Origin: an uncultured Cocleimonas sp.
Lineage (GTDB): Bacteria; Pseudomonadota; Gammaproteobacteria; Thiotrichales; Thiotrichaceae
Direction: 5' to 3'
DNA: 9,122 bases
Assembly (NCBI GenBank): GCA_937974135.1
Contig: CALJIH010000208.1
Span: 1 to 9,122, forward strand
Both the position numbers and the translations under genes were made by a program. How positions within the stretch are numbered: the first letter of the stretch is position 1; each line of letters opens with the position of its first letter. Shown here piece after piece: positions 1-5,806 of the stretch. Below the pieces are notes generated by a model. The model saw nothing but the letters and a program-made list of their open reading frames with translations. It searched no databases and was not told the origin of the DNA.

Positions 1-452
1 GCCAACCATAAAAGATAAATAGCGGGGCTTCTTTGAAAAGGGCGCATCATTCGTTGGAACGTACTTCGAGTTCTTGGACGTAGTTCAGAAAATATCAAAT
101 AGGTTTCGCCATCGACTGCTTCTACTGGCTCGTGTCTTTGAATGCGCGGACTATGAACATCAAATTTTCTACCGAGAATATCTTTGTAATCTTCGTCTAA
201 AACATAAATAGAGAGGCGACGAGATTTTAAACGTTTATTTTCGATGATTTCTGTAGCCGCTTCTTCACCACCGTAATATATAACCTGTCTGATTAATTCA
301 ACACGACTATTTAAATAACGATTTTGTAAGTTACGTTGTTGAAAAGCATCAGAATTCTGAATATAAATTGCTGTTCCCCATGAAACGCCAGCCGCAATCA
401 AGATAAGCGTTATCCAAAACCACAGAAATATTTTCCAGAATAAATTACCCAT
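1..452 (-). CDS. cpxA: CpxA-like sensor histidine kinase, N-terminal part (runs off left edge)
   Basis: About 150 codons are visible, starting at the ATG at 452-450 (MGNLFWKIFLWFWITLI). Residues about 5-28 form a hydrophobic, Trp/Phe-rich inner-membrane anchor. They are followed by a charged periplasmic sensor segment of about 110 residues. A second hydrophobic stretch (AIYLLWLA) begins just as the window ends. The HAMP, histidine-box and ATPase domains lie outside, so the kinase assignment rests on the topology and on the gene lying 11 bp downstream of a CpxR-like regulator on the same strand, the usual cpxR-cpxA order. The expected role is an inner-membrane kinase sensing envelope stress and phosphorylating the regulator. 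No good Shine-Dalgarno sequence precedes the ATG (GTCAATAA), which suggests translation coupled to the upstream gene. The name is by context; another OmpR-type partner kinase is possible. Confidence 0.72.
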   Translation of the reverse strand, partial: MGNLFWKIFLWFWITLILIAAGVSWGTAIYIQNSDAFQQRNLQNRYLNSRVELIRQVIYYGGEEAATEIIENKRLKSRRLSIYVLDEDYKDILGRKFDVHSPRIQRHEPVEAVDGETYLIFSELRPRTRSTFQRMMRPFQRSPAIYLLWL

Positions 453-463
453 TTATTGACTCA

Positions 464-1165
464 TTATTCGCTAGTTAGCTGATAACCCTTGCCACGAACG
501 GTTTGAATGAGTTGTTGCTCATCATCTCCAAGTTTCTGACGAAGTTTGCTCATATGCATGTCAATACTACGATCATAAGCGGTGAGTTTTTTACCTAAGG
601 CTTGTTCAGATAAGGTTTCTTTATCCACAACTTGTCCCACTTGGCGCGCCAAAGCTTCAAGCAAATTGTATTCACTGCTGGTTAAAGGTAGTTCTTCATC
701 AGCAAAAAAAGCTTTTCTAGCTTTAGGTGTGACTTTCAGTTCGCCTGTTATTATTTCATCTTGAATCGGTGGTGCGAGTTGCGTGCGACGTAAAACAGCT
801 TTGATTCTGGCTACTAATTCACGCGGATTACATGGCTTGGGTAAATAATCATCGGCTCCCATTTCTAATCCGACAATACGATCAATATCTTCACCTTTAG
901 CAGTTAGCATAATGACCGGTGTAGTATTCGTCGGACGTAATTCACGTAACACGCTAAATCCATCCATTTTAGGCATCATTACATCAAGCACTATTGCATC
1001 ATAGCTTTTGCTTTGTGCTTGAGTTACGCCAGCAAGTCCATCATGGGCTTTATCTACCATAAAATCCTCAGATTCTAGGTATTCCGCTAGCATGCTCGAC
1101 AATTCAATATCATCATCTATGATTAGAACTTTGGCTTTACTATCGCTATTAATTGTTTCAGACAT
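464..1165 (-). CDS. cpxR: CpxR-like OmpR-family response regulator
   Basis: This 233-residue protein has a receiver domain (about 12-125) and a winged-helix DNA-binding domain (about 138-231). The receiver shows the acidic triad D17-D18-D19, phospho-acceptor D61 in VLDVMMPKMDG, switch threonine T88 in MLTAKG, and K110 in ADDYLPKP. The run from MLTAKG to ELVARIKAVLRR and the output-domain motifs LTSSEYNLL, SIDMHMSKLRQKLGD and TVRGKGYQL closely match E. coli CpxR as I remember it. In that family the regulator, phosphorylated by CpxA, controls envelope protein-folding and stress genes. The protein has about eight more N-terminal residues than E. coli CpxR. It ends in TAATGA, 11 bp before the kinase start, so the two are probably one operon. 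The upstream region holds GTAAA pentamers that fit autoregulation. The RBS is weak. Confidence 0.88.
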   Translation of the reverse strand: MSETINSDSKAKVLIIDDDIELSSMLAEYLESEDFMVDKAHDGLAGVTQAQSKSYDAIVLDVMMPKMDGFSVLRELRPTNTTPVIMLTAKGEDIDRIVGLEMGADDYLPKPCNPRELVARIKAVLRRTQLAPPIQDEIITGELKVTPKARKAFFADEELPLTSSEYNLLEALARQVGQVVDKETLSEQALGKKLTAYDRSIDMHMSKLRQKLGDDEQQLIQTVRGKGYQLTSE

Positions 1166-1188
1166 AGTGTTATTTATCAGTTAATTAA

Positions 1189-1241
1189 TTTACATTTTAC
1201 ACCTTTTTTATACGAACAAAGGCATTGAGCTAAGGTTTTAC
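1189..1241 (-). promoter_or_regulatory. Possible cpxR promoter region with GTAAA (Cpx-box-like) repeats
   Basis: Read on the minus strand, the cpxR leader has three GTAAA pentamers, at 1241-1237, 1200-1196 and 1193-1189. The last two form GTAAAATGTAAA. Known CpxR sites in enterobacteria are paired GTAAA repeats, usually about 5 bp apart. Here the close pair is only 2 bp apart, so the match is partial. A possible -10 (TATAAA) lies at 1212-1207 with no good -35, which would fit an activator-dependent promoter. Autoregulation is an inference. Confidence 0.3.
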
Positions 1242-1354
1242 AAGATATTACAACAACACATTAGCACTAATCCTATTTTTTATGGGATAAATACATTCAA
1301 CATTCGAGGGCTGATACACTTAGTAATCTTGTTAAAAATGGATATAGGTAATAA

Positions 1355-2815
1355 ATGACTAAAGCCATTGTATGGTTCAGGCAAGACTTACGTCTCTCAG
1401 ATAATTCAGCGCTTTTTAACGCTTGTCGTGATTGTGATGAAGTCATCCCTGTTTTTATCGATGACAGTGTTGATGAAAACATCAGTCAATCGGTGAGTGC
1501 ATTAGGTAGCGCAAGTCGTGCATGGTTGCATAATAGCTTAATCAGCCTGAGTACTAGTCTAAAAAAAGAAGATTCCACTTTAATCTTCAAACAGGGTAAG
1601 GCGCTTGACGTTTTAGAAGATCTTTTACGGCAAACAAATGCCACTCACGTTTATTGGAATCGATGTTATGAGCCAGAAATACGAAAACGCGATGAGAAAA
1701 TCAAAGCTACCTTAAAATCATCTGCAACCGTAAAAAGTTTTAAAGGAAATTTACTCCTTGAGCCTTGGGAAGGCTTGAAACAAGATGGAACACCTTACCG
1801 AGTGTTTACCCCGTATTGGAAAGCATTGACCAAAGAATATGTGTTAACAAAGCCCTTACCAGTACCTGCTGAGATTAAAAAGCCGCAATCTTGGCCATCA
1901 ACGCTCTCACTCGATGAATTAAAGCTATTACCTCAAGCCCCTATACCCAGATGGGATAAAGAGATGATGGATTTTTGGGATGTAGGTGAAAATGCTGCGC
2001 ATAAGAAATTCCAAGATTTCTTAGAAGATGGCGTCGTTAATTACAAAGAACGACGTGATTTTCCTGCAATTGGTGGTACTTCATTACTTTCACCACAGTT
2101 ACATTTTGGTGAAATTAGTCCGTTACAATTATTTAACACTGCACGAGATTTCGAAACTCAAAACGCGCAACCCAGTGGGTATGAACATTCTAGTCCATTA
2201 GTTGAAAACGGTATCGGGCATATATTACGACAGGTGGTATGGCGAGAGTTCGCGCACAGCTTGCTATATCACTTTCCGCATACAGTGACTGATCCTTTAT
2301 ATGAAAAATATGCAGCATTTAAATGGGAATCTAACGTTGATCATTTAAAACGTTGGCAACAGGGCATGACAGGTTACCCCATTATCGATGCAGGTATGCG
2401 TCAGTTATATGCAACAGGTTATATGCATAACCGGGTACGTATGATTACCTCTTCTTTTTTATGTAAGAACTTATTGATCCATTGGCATGAAGGTGAAGCA
2501 TGGTTTAGAGACACCTTGGTCGATGCTGATCTAGCAAACAATACCTTAGGCTGGCAATGGGTAGCGGGCTGTGGTGCCGATGCTGCACCTTACTATCGAA
2601 TTTTTAATCCATTGTTGCAAAGCGAAAAGTTTGATAAACAGGGAGAATATATTCGACGATGGGTTCCTGAATTAGGCGAGTTAAGCAATAAAGATATTCA
2701 CTTACCATCTGCAGATCAAGCACAAAAATGTGGATATCCTGAGACAATCGTCGATTTAAAAGCAACACGTGAACGTGCACTGGATAGATATAAACAATTG
2801 AAACAGACGTTTTAA
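1355..2815 (+). CDS. phrB: Deoxyribodipyrimidine photolyase (class I-type cryptochrome/photolyase family)
   Basis: This 486-residue protein, a normal length for the family, would repair UV-induced pyrimidine dimers in DNA using blue light and FAD. The N-terminal antenna-binding Rossmann domain (about 3-135) starts IVWFRQDLRLSDN. The FAD-binding domain (about 215-480) has GTSLLSPQLHFGEIS (241-255), WREF (296-299), GYPIIDAGMRQL (340-351), MHNRVRM (357-363), DADLANN (390-396) and GWQW (399-402). Compared with E. coli PhrB, the electron-transfer tryptophans are present (W400, W377, W324, matching W382, W359, W306), as are N396 (N378) and D390 (D372). The substrate-side Glu (E274 in E. coli) appears as Q293, so strict CPD specificity is less certain. 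The antenna cofactor cannot be told. AGG at 1346-1348, 6 nt before the ATG, serves as a weak RBS. The gene is divergent from cpxR and convergent with the methyltransferase gene. No convincing sigma70 promoter is visible in 1242-1345. Confidence 0.93.
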   Translation: MTKAIVWFRQDLRLSDNSALFNACRDCDEVIPVFIDDSVDENISQSVSALGSASRAWLHNSLISLSTSLKKEDSTLIFKQGKALDVLEDLLRQTNATHVYWNRCYEPEIRKRDEKIKATLKSSATVKSFKGNLLLEPWEGLKQDGTPYRVFTPYWKALTKEYVLTKPLPVPAEIKKPQSWPSTLSLDELKLLPQAPIPRWDKEMMDFWDVGENAAHKKFQDFLEDGVVNYKERRDFPAIGGTSLLSPQLHFGEISPLQLFNTARDFETQNAQPSGYEHSSPLVENGIGHILRQVVWREFAHSLLYHFPHTVTDPLYEKYAAFKWESNVDHLKRWQQGMTGYPIIDAGMRQLYATGYMHNRVRMITSSFLCKNLLIHWHEGEAWFRDTLVDADLANNTLGWQWVAGCGADAAPYYRIFNPLLQSEKFDKQGEYIRRWVPELGELSNKDIHLPSADQAQKCGYPETIVDLKATRERALDRYKQLKQTF

Positions 2816-2831
2816 TCTCATTAAGTAGAAA

Positions 2832-2860
2832 CCGCACAAAAGTGGGGGGGTGTCTTTTTT
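2832..2860 (+). terminator. Possible rho-independent terminator after photolyase
   Basis: CCGCAC (2832-2837) can pair with GTGGGG (2842-2847) around an AAAA loop with one mismatch. A G run to 2850, TGTC and then six T (2855-2860) follow. The stem is short and the T run is offset, so this is a weak candidate. It sits in the 48-bp gap between two convergent genes, where a terminator is expected. Confidence 0.35.
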
Positions 2861-2863
2861 AGT

Positions 2864-4033
2864 TTATTTTACAGTGCCCCAAACGGCATAAATATTTGAA
2901 TAGGGCTTTTTGGAGCTTTTTATAGATTCAGATGACTTCAACACCCCTCTTTTTGAGAATGTGTTTAATTCAGAAAAAAGACCAGATTTTCTAAAGTACT
3001 CCAATACCAGCTGAATTCTTTCAAAAGGATGAAGTTGTGACCATAAGCTAATCGTTTCGCCCATAATAAATTTATCAGTAAAGCTGACTATAAACTTGCC
3101 CTTTGAATTAACCACTCTGGCTATTTCATTCATTAATGCCAAAGGGTTTGTTAAATACTCAATAGACAATGAACAGATAGCATCATCAAAACTGTTATCC
3201 TCAAATGGCAGCGTGATTAATTTATTTAAATCCTGAACAATATAGGTATCTAAACGTTCATTAGAGGAAAGTAGTTCCTCGTTTGCTCCAATACCTGTTA
3301 GTAAACCTGGTCGATAATCTTTATCTAAATACGTTGAATCATCACTAACTACATCCAAAATTTTACTGTGTTTGGCTAACAACCGAGTATTCAACTCTTC
3401 TAATAGCTTAACTGCCATTGAATCTATTGCAGGTTTAGTTATTTTATTTTTATTCGATATTTTAAATGGGTATTCGTCAAAAAACACGGAATCACCAAAT
3501 TCAAAAGGAGCCTGCATTCCTGGCCCACGCTCAGTTAGTATTTTTCTAATATCTTTTTTGGGTACATTTTCTTTTGATTCATATTCCCTTAATTTCGTAG
3601 CTTTCAATGTTAAGTAGTATTTAGCAAGAGGATGATTGCAATCAGCTATCATCTCTTCATTATTTTTAGCCATTAATCGAAACGGAGAATAATCTTTTTC
3701 AGTTGTTCCTAATCCTTGCCAGGCAATAGCGCTTGGGTAAAAACGATATAATGTTGCAGGGCTTACTTGGTTTTTAAATTGAGTATTAAATAAAGATGTA
3801 TCAAATGTAATGACTTTATTGGATGAATACCCCTCTCCTAAAAGATCCTTGGCTTGAATAGTCTGACTGAAACTATTACCTATAGACAAATTCGTTAGTT
3901 CATTTTTTACATTGACAGGAAATACATCGTTTATTATGTCTATTTTTGAAATAAAAAATGAATCTGTGTGTTCTGCAAAAGAACTTTTCCATTGAAGTTG
4001 GAAATCAATATCCATAAAAGTTGTTTTAGGCAT
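2864..4033 (-). CDS. Fusion protein: FKBP/SlyD-like N-terminal half plus methyltransferase-like C-terminal half
   Basis: This 389-residue cytoplasmic protein has no signal peptide or membrane segment. Residues about 8-148 resemble SlyD-type FKBP prolyl isomerases. LTNLSIGNSF then LLGEG (about 46-68) matches the pattern L..L..G..F...YGE in SlyD, and NHPLAKYYLTLKAT (133-146) matches its final NHPLAGKxLxFxV strand; the region between would replace the flap domain. Residues about 222-345 resemble a methyltransferase_11-type subfamily: ILDVVSDDSTYL (225-236), GIGANEELLSSNERL (247-261), VQDLN (266-270), LPFEDNSFDDA (275-285), IEYLTNP (291-297), IARVVNSKGKFIVSF (304-318). The usual glycine-rich SAM loop is absent, so catalysis is not assured. 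The ATG overlaps the Nudix stop codon (TAATG), indicating translational coupling. The substrate is unknown. Base composition looks lower in GC than in the photolyase gene. Confidence 0.72.
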   Translation of the reverse strand: MPKTTFMDIDFQLQWKSSFAEHTDSFFISKIDIINDVFPVNVKNELTNLSIGNSFSQTIQAKDLLGEGYSSNKVITFDTSLFNTQFKNQVSPATLYRFYPSAIAWQGLGTTEKDYSPFRLMAKNNEEMIADCNHPLAKYYLTLKATKLREYESKENVPKKDIRKILTERGPGMQAPFEFGDSVFFDEYPFKISNKNKITKPAIDSMAVKLLEELNTRLLAKHSKILDVVSDDSTYLDKDYRPGLLTGIGANEELLSSNERLDTYIVQDLNKLITLPFEDNSFDDAICSLSIEYLTNPLALMNEIARVVNSKGKFIVSFTDKFIMGETISLWSQLHPFERIQLVLEYFRKSGLFSELNTFSKRGVLKSSESIKSSKKPYSNIYAVWGTVK

Positions 4034-4626
4034 TATTTTTTTACATCATATACAAAATTATGAACCGGAAAATCATCCACTTGATTAGGGGTTAATACAC
4101 CTATTTTATTATCAGATAAAAAATTAGACCTATCAGTAAAGTAGCTTTTAAGTGTTTTGGCAACTACAGGAAAAGCAAGTTGTTCCCAGGGAATTTCTGA
4201 TTCTGTGAATAGTTTTGTCTCTAAGCTTTCAATACCTGGTGAAAAGTCATTTTTCGCTTGGCCGATAAACATCGTATACACCTGACTTATGTGAGTTAAG
4301 CTCATCACAAAATAGAGATTTAGCTTATTTAGCTTTAAGTTTGCCTCTTCTATAGACTCTCTCGCCGCAGCTTCCTCCAAAGATTCACCATTTTCCATAA
4401 ATCCGGCTGGAAGAGTCCAATAACCATATCTAGGTTCTATTGCACGACGACAAAGTAACACCTTTTCTATACCATCATTATCCACTATCAGTGGTAATAC
4501 GCCCGCTACAACATTTGGATTTTGATAGTGAATGGTTCCGCAAGAATCACAAACATAACGCATTCGATTATCGTTTGGAGGAATTTTTTGGCTAACACTT
4601 TCGCCACAATGATTACAAAAGTTCAT
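4033..4626 (-). CDS. Nudix hydrolase with N-terminal zinc ribbon
   Basis: This 197-residue protein starts with a four-cysteine zinc ribbon (C4, C7, C26, C29: FCNHCG and CDSCG), followed by HYQNP at 33-37. The Nudix fold follows. Its catalytic box runs from G75 to L97: G75, E81, R89-E90 and E93-E94 are all present, fitting Gx5Ex7REUxEExGU except for N96 where the last Gly is usual. In this zinc-ribbon subgroup, as I recall, that Gly is often replaced. WTLPAGFMENGE is the usual lead-in. Members hydrolyse nucleoside diphosphates linked to another group (ADP-ribose, NADH, FAD, damaged nucleotides); the substrate cannot be read from the sequence. It lies 30 bp after the MerR gene and overlaps the methyltransferase gene by one base, so it is the middle gene of a three-gene unit. 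No clear Shine-Dalgarno sequence is seen. Confidence 0.9.
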   Translation of the reverse strand: MNFCNHCGESVSQKIPPNDNRMRYVCDSCGTIHYQNPNVVAGVLPLIVDNDGIEKVLLCRRAIEPRYGYWTLPAGFMENGESLEEAAARESIEEANLKLNKLNLYFVMSLTHISQVYTMFIGQAKNDFSPGIESLETKLFTESEIPWEQLAFPVVAKTLKSYFTDRSNFLSDNKIGVLTPNQVDDFPVHNFVYDVKK

Positions 4627-4656
4627 AGGTAAAGACTACATTAAACTCTAGATTTG

Positions 4657-5622
4657 TTATGTAGTTTTATTGATATTTTTATTAATTATGTTGGTTTGAA
4701 GGCTAGTATCTTTTGGCAAAAATATGACTCCAGATTCCATAAGTGATTTTGTTTGTAACATTGGCCTTTGATATGTCATAAATATAGGATTGTTTATTTT
4801 ATTAATCACTTCATTCAATGCCATTGATATCTTATTATCTGATTCAGACAGGCTTGTATAAATCACTAGACCCTTAGCGTTTGATGATAACAAGGACTTA
4901 GGTATTGAATCTATAGTTATATTACAACCCAATGTCACTACTTCGAAACCTTGTTGAAGCAAGGGTAGGGCAAAAAGTAACATATCAACTTCACAATGTT
5001 CATTATCGACACCCATTAATAAAATTTTCGAACCGGTATTATGAATTGATGTTTTTAAGCACAATCCTCCCAGCCTAAAAAGTAAGAATGTTCTGTAAAA
5101 ACTATACTCACTAGTTAATGAAGATAGCCGTTTAGCATTATCTGCAAGCTCAATAAGAATAGGGGAAATTAACTTAGTACTAATTGATTCAATAGAATAA
5201 TTTGAAAGCAACTCATGATGAATGCTTTCTAGGCCGAGAACATCATAGCTACTCACACATTTTAGAATATCATTAATATAGTCAGTTAATTGAGATTCTG
5301 TTAATTCTTTAGTATTTACTTTGTTTGTATTATCAGTCAATAAATCTGGTAAGTCAGATTCACTATAGTTTTCTTTTAGTACCTTTGCCACACGACCAAT
5401 GGATACACCCTTCGCGAGTAGTGCTAAAACCTCTTGAATTCGTTGGATGTCTTTTTCGCTGTAAAGCCTATGACCTTTCGCTGATCTTTTTGGTTTGAAT
5501 AAATCATAACGTCTTTCCCAGGCTCTCAAAGTTATAGAATTAACTCCTGAGATCTCTGATACCGTCCTTATAGGATAAAGACCTTCATCAGATACTGGCA
5601 AAATCGAATCTAGATTTTTCAT
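4657..5622 (-). CDS. MerR-family transcription regulator with degenerate B12-binding-type domain (LitR/CarH/MlrA-like)
   Basis: This 321-residue protein has an N-terminal MerR winged helix (about 16-85) with YPIRTVSEISGVNSITLRAW, WERRYDLFKPKRS and GHRLYSEKDI. That is the LitR/CarH/MlrA form of the motif. Residues about 110-190 fit the four-helix bundle and 198-310 the cobalamin-binding Rossmann domain (KILLMGVDNEHCEVDMLL, then VVTLGCNI). In CarH the B12 pocket uses W-x9-E-H and a lower-ligand His in ExHxxG. Here the first motif aligns as N162-x9-E172-Y173, and the second as N207-E208-H209-C-E-V212. The axial His and one Glu remain, but Trp, His, Glu and Gly are changed. Light sensing through adenosylcobalamin is therefore doubtful; the protein could resemble MlrA, which lacks B12. 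It is first in a unit with the Nudix and methyltransferase genes and divergent from the lactate dehydrogenase gene, so it probably regulates one or both. No strong RBS precedes the ATG. Confidence 0.87.
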   Translation of the reverse strand: MKNLDSILPVSDEGLYPIRTVSEISGVNSITLRAWERRYDLFKPKRSAKGHRLYSEKDIQRIQEVLALLAKGVSIGRVAKVLKENYSESDLPDLLTDNTNKVNTKELTESQLTDYINDILKCVSSYDVLGLESIHHELLSNYSIESISTKLISPILIELADNAKRLSSLTSEYSFYRTFLLFRLGGLCLKTSIHNTGSKILLMGVDNEHCEVDMLLFALPLLQQGFEVVTLGCNITIDSIPKSLLSSNAKGLVIYTSLSESDNKISMALNEVINKINNPIFMTYQRPMLQTKSLMESGVIFLPKDTSLQTNIINKNINKTT

Positions 5623-5648
5623 GGCTTAATAATTTTAGGCATCATCTT

Positions 5649-5657
5649 ATTATAGCA
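5649..5657 (-). promoter_or_regulatory. Extended -10 promoter of the MerR gene
   Basis: On the minus strand, TGCTATAAT is a perfect extended -10 element, placing a start of transcription near 5642 and a leader of about 20 nt before the ATG at 5622. No good -35 lies upstream, which is acceptable for an extended -10 promoter. It would drive the MerR-Nudix-methyltransferase unit. Confidence 0.5.
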
Positions 5658-5724
5658 TTAACTGTACGCATCATCATAATTACACTTTATGACAATGATA
5701 AGCACCATGTTTATTTCTCTATGT

Positions 5725-5734
5725 AAACTAGTTT
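5725..5734. promoter_or_regulatory. Palindrome AAACTAGTTT, possible operator
   Basis: This is a perfect 10-bp palindrome in the MerR-lactate dehydrogenase intergenic region, centred 30 bp (about three helical turns) upstream of a second dyad that shares its AAACT/AGTTT half-sites. It is a plausible upstream binding site for the MerR-family regulator or another dimeric protein; no binding evidence exists in the sequence. Confidence 0.35.
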
Positions 5735-5748
5735 TTAATCAAACATCT

Positions 5749-5779
5749 TTGAAAACTTGTAAGTTTTATTCTCTATAAT
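5749..5779 (+). promoter_or_regulatory. Lactate dehydrogenase promoter, 19-bp spacer
   Basis: TTGAAA (5749-5754) and a perfect TATAAT (5774-5779) are separated by 19 bp instead of the usual 17. Long spacers with a dyad between the elements are the mark of promoters activated by MerR-family proteins. Transcription would start near 5786, giving a leader of about 20 nt before the ATG at 5807. Confidence 0.5.
5752..5767. promoter_or_regulatory. Inverted repeat AAAACTT-GT-AAGTTTT inside lactate dehydrogenase promoter
   Basis: Two perfect 7-bp arms flank a 2-bp centre. The dyad overlaps the end of the -35 element and the left part of the 19-bp spacer, a position suited to a MerR-type regulator or a repressor. 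The MerR-family gene is transcribed divergently from this same region, which makes it the first candidate to bind here. Confidence 0.45.
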
Positions 5780-5795
5780 CATCTTATCATTTAGT

Positions 5796-5800
5796 TGGAG
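5796..5800 (+). promoter_or_regulatory. RBS TGGAG setting the lactate dehydrogenase start
   Basis: TGGAG ends 6 nt before the ATG at 5807. A longer reading frame could begin at TTG 5795, but that codon overlaps this Shine-Dalgarno sequence and has none of its own, so the ATG at 5807 is preferred. Confidence 0.75.
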
Positions 5801-5806
5801 ATAGCA

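Noticed and set aside
830..832. Cys (C112) where E. coli CpxR has Phe after the conserved KP
   Set aside because: As I recall, KPC followed by NPREL is common in CpxR-like regulators of other gammaproteobacteria, so it is not unusual.
2604..2837. Minus-strand reading frame over the photolyase 3' end
   Set aside because: It overlaps the conserved photolyase C-terminus and shows no recognisable motif or RBS.
2842..2850. Run of seven G as a sequencing or assembly error or phase-variable tract
   Set aside because: It is in the gap between two intact convergent genes, so a length change would alter neither reading frame.
5663..5684. TGTACG...ATTACA as a LitR/PplR-type operator (TGTACA-N12-TGTACA) in the MerR promoter
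   Set aside because: The half-sites match at only 5/6 and 4/6 positions and are 10 bp apart instead of 12, so chance is as likely.
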